Below are positions 19,563-32,978 of a DNA stretch of 64,000 nucleotides, piece after piece. The notes under the pieces were generated by a model. That model was not told where the DNA came from and did not search any database. It was given only the letters and a program-made list of their open reading frames with translations. How positions within the stretch are numbered: position 1 is the stretch's first letter; every line of letters begins with the position of its first letter. The DNA comes from Oppiella nova. Taxonomy: Eukaryota > Arthropoda > Arachnida > Sarcoptiformes > Oppiidae. Location: assembly GCA_905397405.1 (NCBI GenBank), contig CAJPVJ010000011.1:31906-95905 (forward strand), read 5' to 3'. The translations under genes and the position numbers were made by a program.

Positions 19563-20807
19563 TTATGAACGAATAATCTCACCACGTTCAGCAACTTTCT
19601 TTTTCCACTGCTCTGCACGACGGGTACGATCTGCCACTTGCCCGACCAACTGCCCACACGCAGCATCAATATCATCACCACGTGTCTGACGAATCGTACA
19701 CACAAAACCTGCATCAGACAAAGTTTTTTGGAAAGAAATAATACGATTTCGACTTGAACGGCCATACGGCGCATGCGGAAATGGATTAAATGGAATTAAA
19801 TTAATTTTACTTGGTAAGTTTTTCAGTAACTTAATCATTTGTTGTGCATGTTCAGGATGATCATTCACCCCTTCCAACATCACATATTCAATAGTGACAT
19901 GTTTACGAGAGCTTTCATTACCATCTTTGGCAATATAGCGCTGACATGCAGCAATCAATTGTGCTAATGGATATTTTTTATTAATCGGCACCAATTCATT
20001 ACGTAACTCATCATTTGGCGCATGTAAAGAAATCGCCAAAGCCACATCTATATCTTGTGCCAATTGGTCAATTTTCGGTACGACACCTGAAGTTGATAAT
20101 GTAACGCGACGTTTAGACATGCCATAAGCAAAATCATCTAACATGATATTCATTGAGCTTAATACAGCATCATAGTTGAGTAATGGCTCACCCATTCCCA
20201 TCATCACCACATTAGTCACCGAGCGCTCACGTTCAGCAACAGGTACTTCTTCCATATAAGAATAGTTGGCCACCCACAACTGCCCAATGATCTCGTCAGG
20301 GGTTAAATCACGCTGAAAACCTTGCTTTCCTGTTGAACAGAATGAGCAATCTAAAGCACAACCCACTTGTGATGAAATACACAGTGTTTTACGTGAGCCT
20401 GTTTTATCTTCTGCTGGAATCAATACCGTTTCAACCAAAGAGCCCGCACCATCGCCAACACGGAATACCCACTTACGAGTTCCATCTTTCGAATAGTTAC
20501 GATGCACCACTTCTGGCGCTTTGATTTCACAAATTCTTTCTAGTTTTTCACGCAACTTTCCTGAAATATTGGTCATTTCAGCAAAATCAGTGATAAAAAA
20601 TTGATGCATCCATTTCATTACCTGCCCAGCACGGAATTTTTTCTCGCCGATTTCTTCGAAGAATTTTTCCAATTGCGGACGTGACATGCCAAGTAAATTC
20701 ACTTTCTGCACATTTGCAGTCTGAATACGATCAGCCTGTGCAGATTTTGATGATGCAGGCTGCTGTTCATCTAGATTTAACGATGAAGCGACAACTTCAG
20801 AATTCAT
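19563..20807 (-). CDS. rlmN: Dual-specificity RNA methyltransferase RlmN
   Basis: Radical-SAM enzyme that makes 2-methyladenosine in 23S rRNA and some tRNAs. Seen: the cluster motif CALDCSFC (CxxxCxxC), [29 protein letters not shown], and the C-terminal acceptor Cys region DAACGQL. The N-terminal extension (about 30 polar residues) precedes the conserved [24 protein letters not shown]-type region. Length 414. First gene of the rlmN-pilF-rodZ-ispG-hisS-yfgM-bamB block; the promoter must lie in 20808-20870. Confidence 0.96.
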   Translation of the reverse strand: MNSEVVASSLNLDEQQPASSKSAQADRIQTANVQKVNLLGMSRPQLEKFFEEIGEKKFRAGQVMKWMHQFFITDFAEMTNISGKLREKLERICEIKAPEVVHRNYSKDGTRKWVFRVGDGAGSLVETVLIPAEDKTGSRKTLCISSQVGCALDCSFCSTGKQGFQRDLTPDEIIGQLWVANYSYMEEVPVAERERSVTNVVMMGMGEPLLNYDAVLSSMNIMLDDFAYGMSKRRVTLSTSGVVPKIDQLAQDIDVALAISLHAPNDELRNELVPINKKYPLAQLIAACQRYIAKDGNESSRKHVTIEYVMLEGVNDHPEHAQQMIKLLKNLPSKINLIPFNPFPHAPYGRSSRNRIISFQKTLSDAGFVCTIRQTRGDDIDAACGQLVGQVADRTRRAEQWKKKVAERGEIIRS

Positions 20808-20874
20808 GGGGATTACCTAAATCATGCCGTAGTAATAAAACATATTGACCAATATTTAGCCAAATAAAGCAACA

Positions 20875-20917
20875 AAAATAAAAAAACCAGACAAGTAGTA
20901 TATCACCTATCTGGTTT
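20875..20917 (-). terminator. Rho-independent terminator after ndk
   Basis: Outer stem AAACCAGA / TCTGGTTT (20884-20891 and 20910-20917) with an 18-base interior. On the minus strand it is followed by TTTTTATTTT. Confidence 0.75.
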
Positions 20918-20985
20918 CGGGTCTGTTATCAATTCATAAATCGGAGATTTATTCGTGTAGAAAAAGAGACCCTAGATACGTCGAA

Positions 20986-21417
20986 TTAACGAGTACGTGG
21001 GCAAACTTCAGTTTGAGCGAAGAAGTAATTTACTTCACGGTCAGCAGATGCAACTGAGTCAGAACCATGCGCAGCATTTTCATCAATGCTTACAGCGAAA
21101 TCTGCACGGATTGTACCAGGAGCAGCTTCTTTAGGGTTTGTAGCACCAAGAATTTCACGGTGAGCAAGAACTGCGTTTTCACCTTCAAGAACAGATACTA
21201 CAACTGGACCAGAAGTCATGAATGCAACAAGGTCACCAAAGAAACCACGTTCTTTATGCTCAGCATAGAAACCTTCAGCTTCTGCTTTAGAAAGGTGTTT
21301 CATTTTAGTCGCAACGATTTTAAGACCAGCTTTTTCGAAACGAGCAAAGATGTCACCAATGTGGTTTTTAGCAACTGCATCTGGTTTTACGATAGATAAA
21401 GTACGTTCAATAGCCAT
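20986..21417 (-). CDS. ndk: Nucleoside diphosphate kinase
   Basis: Transfers the gamma phosphate between nucleoside triphosphates and diphosphates through a phosphohistidine. Seen: N-terminal [15 protein letters not shown], the catalytic His in [15 protein letters not shown], and the [14 protein letters not shown] segment. Length 143 is exact for the family. GGAG lies before the ATG. It is followed by its own terminator. Confidence 0.97.
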   Translation of the reverse strand: MAIERTLSIVKPDAVAKNHIGDIFARFEKAGLKIVATKMKHLSKAEAEGFYAEHKERGFFGDLVAFMTSGPVVVSVLEGENAVLAHREILGATNPKEAAPGTIRADFAVSIDENAAHGSDSVASADREVNYFFAQTEVCPRTR

Positions 21418-21560
21418 GAGTGGCTCCTTTAGTCAAATTGACACGAAAATTTGGGCGCATTATACCGAATAATGAACAATTTTCTGCTTTTAATCTGTAA
21501 AAAATTTGGATTTTTCGATGCGCTGTGACGTTTAGCATCATTCAGCAACATCTCAAGCCA

Positions 21561-21761
21561 TTAATTCGCTTCATCAATCCATGCCATTTGAATGGCTTCT
21601 AGCAGACCTTCAGTCGATTTGGTTGGATCATCACTAAATTCTGGCAATGCACAAATCCATGCATGCATATCGGTAAAACGCACCCATTGTGGATCCACAT
21701 CTGGATGCGCTTCACTGAGTTCAATTGCGATATCAATTGTATCTGTCCAACGTAAGCCCAT
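21561..21761 (-). CDS. iscX: IscX (YfhJ) iron-sulfur assembly accessory protein
   Basis: Small acidic protein that binds IscS and iron and tunes cluster assembly. Seen: N-terminal MGLRWTDTIDIAIEL, central VRFTDMHAWICALPEF, DDP, and the C-terminal ILEAI-like LLEAIQMAWIDEAN, all family signatures. The ATG at 21761 gives 66 residues, exact for IscX, with AAAGGA eight bases upstream; a start at 21782 would only add seven unrelated residues. Unusually, no other isc gene is beside it here. Confidence 0.93.
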   Translation of the reverse strand: MGLRWTDTIDIAIELSEAHPDVDPQWVRFTDMHAWICALPEFSDDPTKSTEGLLEAIQMAWIDEAN

Positions 21762-21979
21762 ATCAGGTCTTCCTTTGCTCAATTTAATTCTGCTACTGTA
21801 TCAAATCTCAATTCATTCAGAAATAAATCATTCTAGACATTTACAAGATTCACCACGGATTCAAGCGTTTAATTTACAAGACGGATTGAATTGAGCCAAT
21901 TATTCAAAGTTAAAACCTTGATGATCAAAATCATCAGATTCTTTAAAAATAAAATTACAGACCAGCAGTAAGTAAACCA

Positions 21980-22531
21980 TCATAACATCACTCCTAAATA
22001 TGGTGCGCTTAACACAATCAAACTCGCGACACTTGCACCAATCAGTGCGCCAACAATGACATCGCTTGGATAATGCAGACCCAAAACCATCCGAGATAAC
22101 GCCACAAGAATGGTAAAAGGCATCATAATGAACAACATAACTGGTTGAATATACCCAAAGACAATAGTGACCATGACCGCATGTAACGTATGACCTGACG
22201 GAAAGCTAAAATGATCCAATGGTCGTTCACCCAGAATAATGACTTGATGAACTTGATAAGGTCGTGGTCTCACTGTTTTGTGTTTTAAGAACTTATAAAT
22301 TCCTGTTCCTAAAAAACCCATAACAACGACATAGAGAAGTTGCAGACCATAGATCCAGCTCTTTTGTAGCCAAATCAGAACCAACATTGCGCACCAGAAA
22401 GGACCATCTCCCAAACGGCTCACAGTTTTAAAGAACGTCGCAATACTTTGGGTATGCGATAAATTATTGAGATATAAACAACCTCTAAGGTCGAGATCGA
22501 GCATTTTTATTTTGGTATTTTTAAAATTCAT
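21980..22531 (-). CDS. PAP2-family membrane phosphatase
   Basis: Integral-membrane lipid/diphosphate phosphatase. Seen: the three-part PAP2 signature KHKTVRPRP, FPSGHTLHA and SRMVLGLHYPSDV (catalytic His residues), with several hydrophobic helices. The ATG at 22531 is used because GAGGAGAG lies in front of it, inside the extension offered by an earlier ATG at 22549. The substrate could be undecaprenyl diphosphate or phosphatidic acid; it cannot be decided. It starts 31 bases after the glycosyltransferase stop and is probably cotranscribed with it. Confidence 0.87.
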   Translation of the reverse strand: MNFKNTKIKMLDLDLRGCLYLNNLSHTQSIATFFKTVSRLGDGPFWCAMLVLIWLQKSWIYGLQLLYVVVMGFLGTGIYKFLKHKTVRPRPYQVHQVIILGERPLDHFSFPSGHTLHAVMVTIVFGYIQPVMLFIMMPFTILVALSRMVLGLHYPSDVIVGALIGASVASLIVLSAPYLGVML

Positions 22532-22562
22532 TTTCCACTCTCCTCTCATTATTTGAGATGAA

Positions 22563-23849
22563 CTAGGTCAGTCGTTTTGCATAGTGCGTTACCTGGTATA
22601 GTGCTTCTTCGAATTGTTGTACGGGATGTTGCCATCCAATGCTTTGCACATCATGCATCGCTTGTTGCCCGAAACGTTTGAGTGTGCTGTTATCTGGAAG
22701 ATCTAATACATGTTGAGTGAATTGCTTGATGTCTCCAATTGGACATAACCAGCCATTCTGAGCATGTCTGCCATGAAGTTGAGCGCAGGCATAGTCATAA
22801 GCAATAATCGGTAAACCACTCGCCATCGCTTCGATAACGACATTCCCAAAGGTTTCTACCTGACTTGCAAAAACAAAAACATTTGCACTCGCATAGGCTT
22901 CAGCAAGTTGTGTGCCAGTTAGACTGCCCATAAAAATCACATGTTCAGCACCCGGCATTTTTTCTAAACGACCGCGATCTGGGCCATGCCCTACCAGCAC
23001 TAACTTTACTTTTCGTTGTGCTTGTTGTCGCAGTTCAGAATAGGCATCAATCACCACATTGACTTCTTTTTCAGAAGACAAACGCCCAACATAGATCAAG
23101 ACTGTGGTGTCTTCATCTGCACCCCACTGTTGTCTCAACTGTTCGGAGTAGCGTTGTGATGAAAAGCGTTCTGTATCAATTCCTCGCCCGACCACAACCA
23201 ATGGACAGGTCACACCAAACTCACGTAATGCCTGCTCTGTATCACTGCTTGGCACACAGGTCAGTTGCGTTGCGTTATGGAACCATCGCAAATAACTTTG
23301 AATTGGTTTGACCAAGAATGCTAAATCAAAGAAACGGCTAAATTCTTGGAATTGTGAATGAAAACCACTTGATACCGGAATTCGTCGTGTCTTTGCCGCA
23401 TGCAGCGCAGTAAAGCCTAAAGGCCCTTCAGTCACGATATGTACCACATCAGGTAAAAATGCCGTAATCGCTTGAGAGACTTTTAGAAATTGGGGCCAGC
23501 CAAACTTCATGTCTGGATATTTCGGAATTGATTGCCCAGTCACCAAGCACTCTTTATTCGGGCTAAAGTCTTGACATTGGGTCTTCTGTGCAGGGCGAAT
23601 CAGTAATATTTTATGACCTTGATTTTGCAAGCCTTTACACAGTTGCATCAAAGACAAAGCAACACCATTGATTTCTGGTGGCCATGTTTCAGTCACGATT
23701 GCAATTTTCAGTCGAGGTCGGGATAAGTCACGAATAAGATGGTCTTTATTCGTATCGATTTTTTTCTTGTTTGGATTAAAATAAAATTTAAAGTTATCGG
23801 GAAAATCTTGTTGTTTAAATTGCAAGGTGTTCGCGTACGGTTTATTCAT
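22563..23849 (-). CDS. Glycosyltransferase family 4 (MgtA/SqdX-like)
   Basis: GT-B retaining glycosyltransferase, 428 residues. Seen: after about 48 leading residues, IAIVTETWPPEINGVALSL, a start typical of the MgtA/SqdX/Btp1 glycolipid group; a donor-binding half with LIYVGRLSSEKEVNVVIDAY, LVGHGPDRGRLEKM, and the EX7E motif region SQVETFGNVVIEAMASGLP. No signal peptide. Pairing with a PAP2 phosphatase suggests glycolipid synthesis, for example glycosylation of diacylglycerol made by the phosphatase; this is inference. Capsule or LPS glycosylation is the alternative. Confidence 0.83.
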   Translation of the reverse strand: MNKPYANTLQFKQQDFPDNFKFYFNPNKKKIDTNKDHLIRDLSRPRLKIAIVTETWPPEINGVALSLMQLCKGLQNQGHKILLIRPAQKTQCQDFSPNKECLVTGQSIPKYPDMKFGWPQFLKVSQAITAFLPDVVHIVTEGPLGFTALHAAKTRRIPVSSGFHSQFQEFSRFFDLAFLVKPIQSYLRWFHNATQLTCVPSSDTEQALREFGVTCPLVVVGRGIDTERFSSQRYSEQLRQQWGADEDTTVLIYVGRLSSEKEVNVVIDAYSELRQQAQRKVKLVLVGHGPDRGRLEKMPGAEHVIFMGSLTGTQLAEAYASANVFVFASQVETFGNVVIEAMASGLPIIAYDYACAQLHGRHAQNGWLCPIGDIKQFTQHVLDLPDNSTLKRFGQQAMHDVQSIGWQHPVQQFEEALYQVTHYAKRLT

Positions 23850-23935
23850 ACGATACCTAATCTCTTCATTTTTGAATAGATTAGGCTAAGTTTTTGACAT
23901 TTTAATGATTATTTAATGACAGTTTTTTGACCATT

Positions 23936-24766
23936 TCAATTTTCATCAAAAATACGATTTAACAAACCATTCTGAACTTGATAAAGCTGTCCATTACCAA
24001 AATCAATTTGTTGTTTTTCACCATGTAAACTTGGGAAACCAACAATTTTTTCAAGCTGCGGAGAACGTTGAAATTGTTGTGTTTTTGGATTGTACATCCA
24101 GTAAATATAGCGCTTATCATCGACTGTACGACCTTGCGACAAGTCCGACACAATGACATCATAATAACCATCAAAATTGATATCCATATAGCCAATGCTG
24201 TTTGGATAACCAGTAAAACCTGTCAAGCTCTGTACCACTGTATTGTTGGTTTTATTTAACACATCAACACGTTTTAAGGTTTTTCCATAAGGGCTATTGG
24301 CATCATCTTGACCATAAAATTTAAAGATAAAAACGGGTTTATTACTGACTTTAAAAGCAGGCTCAAACTGTATCGACTGCCAAGCTGTATTTGGTTTCTT
24401 TAACAATGATGCTTTAAACACGCCTGTATTTGCATTTAATAGGCCAGTTAATTGATCACTACCATTTACAGAAGGGTCTGATTGAGCAGTGATCGACTTT
24501 AAATCCAACTGATCAGCTTTTTGTGTCCCTTTAAAATCTGTTGTTGTACCATCCATTAAATCCGTCAGCACACCGTGCGGATGGGCAATCCCCGCATAAA
24601 GGTTCATAAAGTATCGACCTTCACTCGACTTAAGCATACGTTGCATCGATACGCGTACACCACTAAAAGGTTTTAGTGCGGTATTGGTCGAAGTGGACTG
24701 CGTTTCAGCAAAACTAAAGCATGAAATAGACAAAGTCGTCATTGCGATGAGAAGTTTAGATTTCAT
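23936..24766 (-). CDS. Exported protein with FG-GAP/VCBS-like repeat, function unknown
   Basis: 276 residues with a clear Sec signal peptide (LLIAMTTLSISCFSFA). The C-terminal third carries a calcium-loop-like segment GYMDINFDGYYDVIVSD, followed by YWMYNPKTQQFQRSPQLEKI, a pattern seen in XAC2610-like and FG-GAP proteins that form beta-propeller or beta-sandwich folds. I do not recognise a function. It stands alone between the glycosyltransferase and a TPR protein on the same strand. Confidence 0.65.
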   Translation of the reverse strand: MKSKLLIAMTTLSISCFSFAETQSTSTNTALKPFSGVRVSMQRMLKSSEGRYFMNLYAGIAHPHGVLTDLMDGTTTDFKGTQKADQLDLKSITAQSDPSVNGSDQLTGLLNANTGVFKASLLKKPNTAWQSIQFEPAFKVSNKPVFIFKFYGQDDANSPYGKTLKRVDVLNKTNNTVVQSLTGFTGYPNSIGYMDINFDGYYDVIVSDLSQGRTVDDKRYIYWMYNPKTQQFQRSPQLEKIVGFPSLHGEKQQIDFGNGQLYQVQNGLLNRIFDEN

Positions 24767-24873
24767 GCTTGAATACCACGTTTAACCAGAATCAATAATG
24801 TGTAATTTATCACAAAATAAATTTTTGTTAGTTAAAAATTGCTACCCTAAAAGATGATTTTAAAAAACGCGAT

Positions 24874-25671
24874 TTAGACGCGACCAATTGCCTGCTTAGC
24901 AACATGACCTTTTTTCTTTAACTGCTCAATGTAGTTTAATTCATTACGCGCTTTTGCGTCTGAGGGATCAACCTTTAAAACTTTATTAAAATATTGAGTA
25001 GCTTCATCCAGTTGATTTAATTCAATCAAACTCACCCCTAAACTACGTCTTACACTCTGTTGAATCGCCAATCTTTTTTCTTCAGGCTCAAGCAAATACA
25101 GATACTGTTCAGCAGTTTTAAAACTTTCCAATGACGCTTGCCACTGTTTTTGTGCTTGCTGAATAAACCCTGCCTCTTTTAAATACTCACTATTAAAAGG
25201 TGATAGCGTTAAAGCACTTTTTAACTTCACTTGAGCATTCTTTAGATCATTCATTTCAATAAAGGCATAAGCGGCTTGAAAGTATAAGTCCGCCCAACAA
25301 CCTGAAAAAACTCGAATATTTTTTTGCTTTCCCATATCAAGCGTCAGGTATAGCAAGGTTTCAGCTGTTCCGTTGGCAGCATAGAGTGTGTCTTGACTAC
25401 TGTTTTGGTATTTTTCAAAATACTGAATTGCAGTCTGTAATGCCGCGATGGCCTGTTGTGGATGACCCACATTTAAAGACTGCTTGGCTTTTTCTAAAGC
25501 ATTGTACGCAATCTTTTCATCGAGTAATTTATTTTGCGTATTTTGAAGCTGATTATGATTCTGCCTAGACTTTTGCATAGGATTATCAACGCTCGCGTTC
25601 TGTGCATATACTGGATATATAGCACAACAGCCAAGCAGACTGGCGATAGCGAAATATGTTTTTAATGTCAT
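24874..25671 (-). CDS. Exported TPR-repeat protein, function unknown
   Basis: 265 residues. N-terminal signal peptide (FAIASLLGCCAIYPVYA), then TPR-type helical pairs: ALEKAKQSLNVGHPQQAIAAL, ADLYFQAAYAFIEMNDLKNA, SLGVSLIELNQLDEATQYF. LLGCCAIYP contains cysteines but is not a convincing lipobox, so the protein is more likely periplasmic. No enzyme motif. It lies just downstream of the ilvC terminator and probably has its own promoter. Confidence 0.7.
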   Translation of the reverse strand: MTLKTYFAIASLLGCCAIYPVYAQNASVDNPMQKSRQNHNQLQNTQNKLLDEKIAYNALEKAKQSLNVGHPQQAIAALQTAIQYFEKYQNSSQDTLYAANGTAETLLYLTLDMGKQKNIRVFSGCWADLYFQAAYAFIEMNDLKNAQVKLKSALTLSPFNSEYLKEAGFIQQAQKQWQASLESFKTAEQYLYLLEPEEKRLAIQQSVRRSLGVSLIELNQLDEATQYFNKVLKVDPSDAKARNELNYIEQLKKKGHVAKQAIGRV

Positions 25672-25714
25672 GTTGTTTTCTGCTTTATTATTAAATTTAG
25701 CTAAAATATAGCAT

Positions 25715-25742
25715 AAAAAAACCCACTCAAAAGAGTGGGCTT
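25715..25742 (-). terminator. Rho-independent terminator after ilvC
   Basis: Stem CCCACTC / GAGTGGG around AAAA. On the minus strand it is followed by TTTTTTT. Confidence 0.9.
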
Positions 25743-25758
25743 TGATAAAAACTAAAAA

Positions 25759-26838
<1,080 letters not shown>

Positions 26839-26846
26839 CTAGTCTA

Positions 26847-26888
26847 AGTCCCTCTCCTATTGCGAGGAGAGGTTATACATGAGGGAAT
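26847..26888. repeat. Dispersed palindromic intergenic repeat, degenerate copy
   Basis: Between ilvH and ilvC. CTCTCC and GGAGAG arms form a hairpin, flanked by AGTCCCT on the left and ATGAGGG on the right. The order of blocks matches the reverse complement of one half of the larger copy at 32877-32956, so the two belong to one family in opposite orientation. Confidence 0.6.
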
Positions 26889-26924
26889 AAAAAATCAAAT
26901 AATTAATTACTGGTTGAGGTGCAA

Positions 26925-27416
26925 CTAGAGTGAAAGAACCTTTTCACCACGAGCAATACCGGATACACCAGAACGAACAACTTCTAAAATTGTGTTTTCT
27001 GCAAGAGCATCAATAAAGCCATCAATTTTTTCAGTTGTACCCGCAATCTGAATGGTATAAGTCGTTGGAGTAACATCAACCACTTGAGCACGAAAGATAT
27101 CCGCTGTGCGCTTAATTTCAGCACGTGCAGAACCCAATGCTTTGACTTTAATCAGCATCAGCTCACGCTCAATGTGCGCGCCTTCTGACAAATCAACCAC
27201 TTTAACCACTTCGACCAATTTATTCAGCTGTTTGGTGATTTGCTCAATTTTATGATCATCGCCATAGGTGGTTAATGTCAAACGTGACATGGTTGGATCT
27301 TCAGTTGGTGCGACATTTAAAGTTTCAATGTTATAACCACGTTGAGAGAACAACCCCACTAAACGAGAAAGCGCACCAGCTTCGTTTTCAACGAGTACAG
27401 AAATAATATGTCTCAT
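26925..27416 (-). CDS. ilvH: Acetolactate synthase small (regulatory) subunit
   Basis: Regulatory ACT-domain subunit giving valine feedback and full activity to the large subunit. Seen: N-terminal ACT domain start [32 protein letters not shown] and the C-terminal part with [18 protein letters not shown] and [19 protein letters not shown]. Length 163 equals E. coli IlvH. The ATG overlaps the large-subunit stop by four bases, so translation is coupled. Confidence 0.97.
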   Translation of the reverse strand: MRHIISVLVENEAGALSRLVGLFSQRGYNIETLNVAPTEDPTMSRLTLTTYGDDHKIEQITKQLNKLVEVVKVVDLSEGAHIERELMLIKVKALGSARAEIKRTADIFRAQVVDVTPTTYTIQIAGTTEKIDGFIDALAENTILEVVRSGVSGIARGEKVLSL

Positions 27417-29149
27417 TCAGTACGCTCCCCTTTAGACAACCACATATCTTGCATAGATTGACCTGCAATAAGCATCGGATATACATGCTCGGTACGATCA
27501 ACCATCACGTTAATGAATACACATTTATCGTTAATCGCCATTGCTTCTTTAAGCTTAGATTCAAGCTCATCCGCATGGTCAATCTGGATACCTACATGGC
27601 CGTAAGCTTCCATCAATTTTGGAAAATCGGGTAATGACTCAACATAAGAACTTGAATGACGTCCTTCATAGTTCATATCTTGCCATTGTTTTACCATCCC
27701 CAAAGCACGGTTATTCAAGCAGAGGATTTTCACATTTAAGCCATATTGCTTACATGTAGAAAGCTCTTGGATACACATCTGAATCGATGCTTCACCTGTG
27801 ATACACACCACTTGTTGGTCTGGGAATGCAAGTTTCGCAGCCATGGCATAAGGTAAACCCACACCCATTGTGCCTAAGCCACCTGAGTTGATCCATTGAC
27901 GTGGACGTTTGTATTTGTAATACATCGCACCAAACATTTGATGCTGACCAACGTCAGAAGTAATGATCGCTTCACCATTGGTTACTTTGTCTAAGACTTC
28001 AACCACTTGTTGTGGTTTCATCACACCATTTTCACCTGGCGCATAACGCAAACCATGTACTTTGCGCCATTCGTTGATTTGTGACCACCATGCCGAGATT
28101 TCTTCAGGGTTTGGTTTAGAAACATTCATTTGTTTCAATTGAACCAACATCTCTTGAAGTACTGGCTCTACCGCACCCACGATTGGGATATGCGCCATAA
28201 TGGTTTTTGAAATCGTCGCTGGGTCGATATCAATATGAATCACTTTCGCATTGGTACAGAACTTCGCTGGATTATTGGTTACACGGTCATCAAAACGCGC
28301 ACCGATCGCCAAGATAACATCCGCATTATGCATACTCATATTGGCTTCGTATGTACCATGCATACCCAACATACCCAAGAATTGCTCATCATCGCCTGGG
28401 AATGCACCCAAACCCATTAGCGTATTGGTCACTGGGTAATTCAATAAATGCGCCAATTCAGTCAGTAATGCAGAAGCATTACCCTGAACAACACCACCAC
28501 CTGTATAAATGACAGGGCGTTTGGCATTAATCAGCTCATCAATGGCTTTACGAATTTGACCTGAATGACCGCGGTGAGGTGGCTGATAAGAGCGCATCTT
28601 CACTTTTTCAGGATATTCATAAGCAAATTTGTCGACAGGATTAGTGACATCCTTCGGAATATCGACCACAACAGGACCCGGACGACCTGAAGCAGCAATA
28701 TAAAATGCTTTTTTAATAACGGCAGGAATTTCACTTGCATGACGCACTTGGAAACTATGTTTTACGATCGGGCGAGAAATACCGACCATATCTGTTTCTT
28801 GGAATGCATCTTCACCAATAAGATGGCTGGCAACCTGTCCAGACAAAATCACCATTGGGATTGAGTCCATATAGGCTGTAGCGATTGGTGTTACAGTATT
28901 GGTTGCGCCAGGTCCAGAAGTGACCAGCACTACACCTGTTTTACCCGTCACACGTGAGTAAGCATCTGCCATATGACCAGCAGCTTGCTCATGACGTACG
29001 AGGTAATGATTGATTTTATCTTGTTTAAATAGCGCATCATAAATATGTAATACTGCGCCGCCTGGATATCCAAAAACATGTTCAACGCCTTCGTCCGCCA
29101 ATGCACGAACGAGCATTTCACCACCAGATAAAAGTTCCAACGTATTCAC
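27413..29149 (-). CDS. ilvI: Acetolactate synthase large (catalytic) subunit
   Basis: ThDP/FAD enzyme condensing pyruvate with pyruvate or 2-oxobutyrate. Seen: [15 protein letters not shown] with the catalytic Glu, FAD-binding middle domain ([12 protein letters not shown]), and the ThDP domain. The usual GDG metal motif reads GEA here ([10 protein letters not shown]), with NN 24-27 residues later (CLNNRALGM). The track start is GTG at 29149; a TTG at 29140 with AGGGTG in front is an equally good start and would remove three residues. Length about 575-578. First gene of ilvI-ilvH-ilvC. Confidence 0.95.
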   Translation of the reverse strand: MNTLELLSGGEMLVRALADEGVEHVFGYPGGAVLHIYDALFKQDKINHYLVRHEQAAGHMADAYSRVTGKTGVVLVTSGPGATNTVTPIATAYMDSIPMVILSGQVASHLIGEDAFQETDMVGISRPIVKHSFQVRHASEIPAVIKKAFYIAASGRPGPVVVDIPKDVTNPVDKFAYEYPEKVKMRSYQPPHRGHSGQIRKAIDELINAKRPVIYTGGGVVQGNASALLTELAHLLNYPVTNTLMGLGAFPGDDEQFLGMLGMHGTYEANMSMHNADVILAIGARFDDRVTNNPAKFCTNAKVIHIDIDPATISKTIMAHIPIVGAVEPVLQEMLVQLKQMNVSKPNPEEISAWWSQINEWRKVHGLRYAPGENGVMKPQQVVEVLDKVTNGEAIITSDVGQHQMFGAMYYKYKRPRQWINSGGLGTMGVGLPYAMAAKLAFPDQQVVCITGEASIQMCIQELSTCKQYGLNVKILCLNNRALGMVKQWQDMNYEGRHSSSYVESLPDFPKLMEAYGHVGIQIDHADELESKLKEAMAINDKCVFINVMVDRTEHVYPMLIAGQSMQDMWLSKGERTE

Positions 29150-29179
29150 CCTAATCTTTATTCCACAGCGCTATGGGAG

Positions 29180-29192
29180 ACACAGACTGTGT
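29180..29192. promoter_or_regulatory. Palindrome in the ilvI leader, possible operator
   Basis: Perfect 6+1+6 palindrome ACACAG-A-CTGTGT between the putative promoter and the ilvI start. The regulator is unknown. Confidence 0.35.
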
Positions 29193-29215
29193 TTCATTCA
29201 TTGATTGTGCGCTCT

Positions 29216-29226
29216 GTTATAGCACA
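29216..29226 (-). promoter_or_regulatory. Putative ilvI extended -10 promoter
   Basis: Minus strand reads TGTGCTATAAC: an extended -10 (TG plus one base, then TATAAC). No good -35 stands at 17 bases, which is common for extended -10 promoters. It would give a leader of about 60 bases. Confidence 0.4.
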
Positions 29227-29330
29227 CATATTTACTAGTTTTTGCAGCAATAAAAAAATAAATCGTCACGCAGCTGTTTGAGCTGTATGAATCACTGAAA
29301 TATGTTGGGATAAACATGCTTCGGTAGAGT

Positions 29331-29421
29331 CATTTTCTCGGCTTAGAGAAAATGTTATTGCTTGCTTTGATATTTTTACTCGAAGGGTGATCGAAAAAAA
29401 CATCTGAAACTAAAGCAAGCA
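29331..29421. other. Cluster of inverted repeats, possible small RNA or leader element
   Basis: Hairpin CATTTTCTC / GAGAAAATG (29331-29354, loop GGCTTA), followed directly by a long stem TGCTTGCTTT / AAAGCAAGCA (29359-29368 and 29412-29421). The latter encloses TTTTT..TCGA / TCGA..AAAAA pairing. On the plus strand the last arm is followed by TTTTT, terminator-like. No coding frame is seen. Confidence 0.35.
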
Positions 29422-29715
29422 TTTTTGTAGTTTTAGCGAACAAAGTCAAGGTTTCTATCAGGCTTTTTATTGTTTATTTACCAAGCGTTTATTTTTAAAA
29501 CTATTCCTTTTTTTTGGTTGTCTTATAAATAAAACTTTCAAAGACTTATAAGCCAATAAAATTGCAAAAGAATTATTTAAAATTTTATTTTTCTGTATAA
29601 AATAAATACGATTTTTAAAATACCCAGATCAAGCGAAAACAATCCGATGTATATTAGATAGCAGAATGATTTTTCGTTTTCATCTGAATAAAAAATGACT
29701 CAAAGGTTCTATAAA

Positions 29716-30108
29716 ATGAAACAACGTCAACGCTTTGCACACACGGTTTTTGTATCGACAATTTTTGCCTTATTCTCTATGGTTGGGGTCAGCGCCAGTC
29801 ATGCAAAACAGTATTATAAATGGGTAGATAGCAAAGGCTCTACCCATTACACCACCACACCGCCGCCGAAGAATGCGCGCAGCCAAAGTAAGGTGAATAC
29901 TTATGGCTATCATGGAGATTCGAGACCCACCAACCCAGCACCAACTGCTCAGCCAAATGCCTCACAAAATCAGCCACAAAATGGGCAACCTCAAGGTACT
30001 CAACCTGTAACACCTGCACCAGTGGTTAACCCACCAAATACACAACAGCCGAATGTCGCACCACAAAATGAGCAAAATACACCTCCTAGCCTTGCGACGC
30101 CTCAATAA
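29716..30108 (+). CDS. Exported DUF4124-like protein with Pro/Gln/Asn-rich tail
   Basis: 130 residues from the ATG at 29716, which has AAAGG nine bases upstream; an earlier ATG at 29695 lacks a ribosome site. Signal peptide ending in VSASHA, then KQYYKWVDSKGSTHYTTTPP, the core of the DUF4124 type (short beta hairpin seen in many exported proteins). The second half is a low-complexity Pro/Gln/Asn/Thr tail, probably disordered. Function unknown. It is divergent from ilvI and precedes leuS. Confidence 0.75.
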   Translation: MKQRQRFAHTVFVSTIFALFSMVGVSASHAKQYYKWVDSKGSTHYTTTPPPKNARSQSKVNTYGYHGDSRPTNPAPTAQPNASQNQPQNGQPQGTQPVTPAPVVNPPNTQQPNVAPQNEQNTPPSLATPQ

Positions 30109-30206
30109 TTAAATTAAAAGTAAAATCACAAGTTTTTCAGATTTAAAAGCGTGCAAAATTCACTTTTAGATGGATTTTGCGCTATGCTGTGTGCACAGTT
30201 TTTTAA

Positions 30207-32864
<2,658 letters not shown>

Positions 32865-32876
32865 TTTCTGCTTAAA

Positions 32877-32956
32877 TCCCCTCTCCTTCTAGGAGAGGGT
32901 TAGGGAGAGGTCATTCCCCTCATCCTAACCTTCTCCCTAAGGGAGAAGGGACTTTA
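32877..32956. repeat. Dispersed palindromic (REP/BIME-like) intergenic repeat
   Basis: Two hairpin halves: CCCTCTCC / GGAGAGGG on the left and CCTTCTCCC / GGGAGAAGG on the right, separated by CCCCTCATCCTAACC. It sits directly after the leuS stop. A degenerate half-copy in reverse orientation lies at 26847-26888. Confidence 0.7.
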
Positions 32957-32978
32957 GTAGAATAAACAAAACCCAAAC

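Larger units (their letters stand above)
29150..29694. other. Long structured intergenic region upstream of ilvI
   Basis: 545 bases between ilvI and the DUF4124-like gene, which are divergent. Holds the putative ilvI promoter (29216-29226), a palindrome at 29180, and a cluster of inverted repeats at 29331-29421. The part 29460-29690 is AT-rich with no clear structure. Confidence 0.5.
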
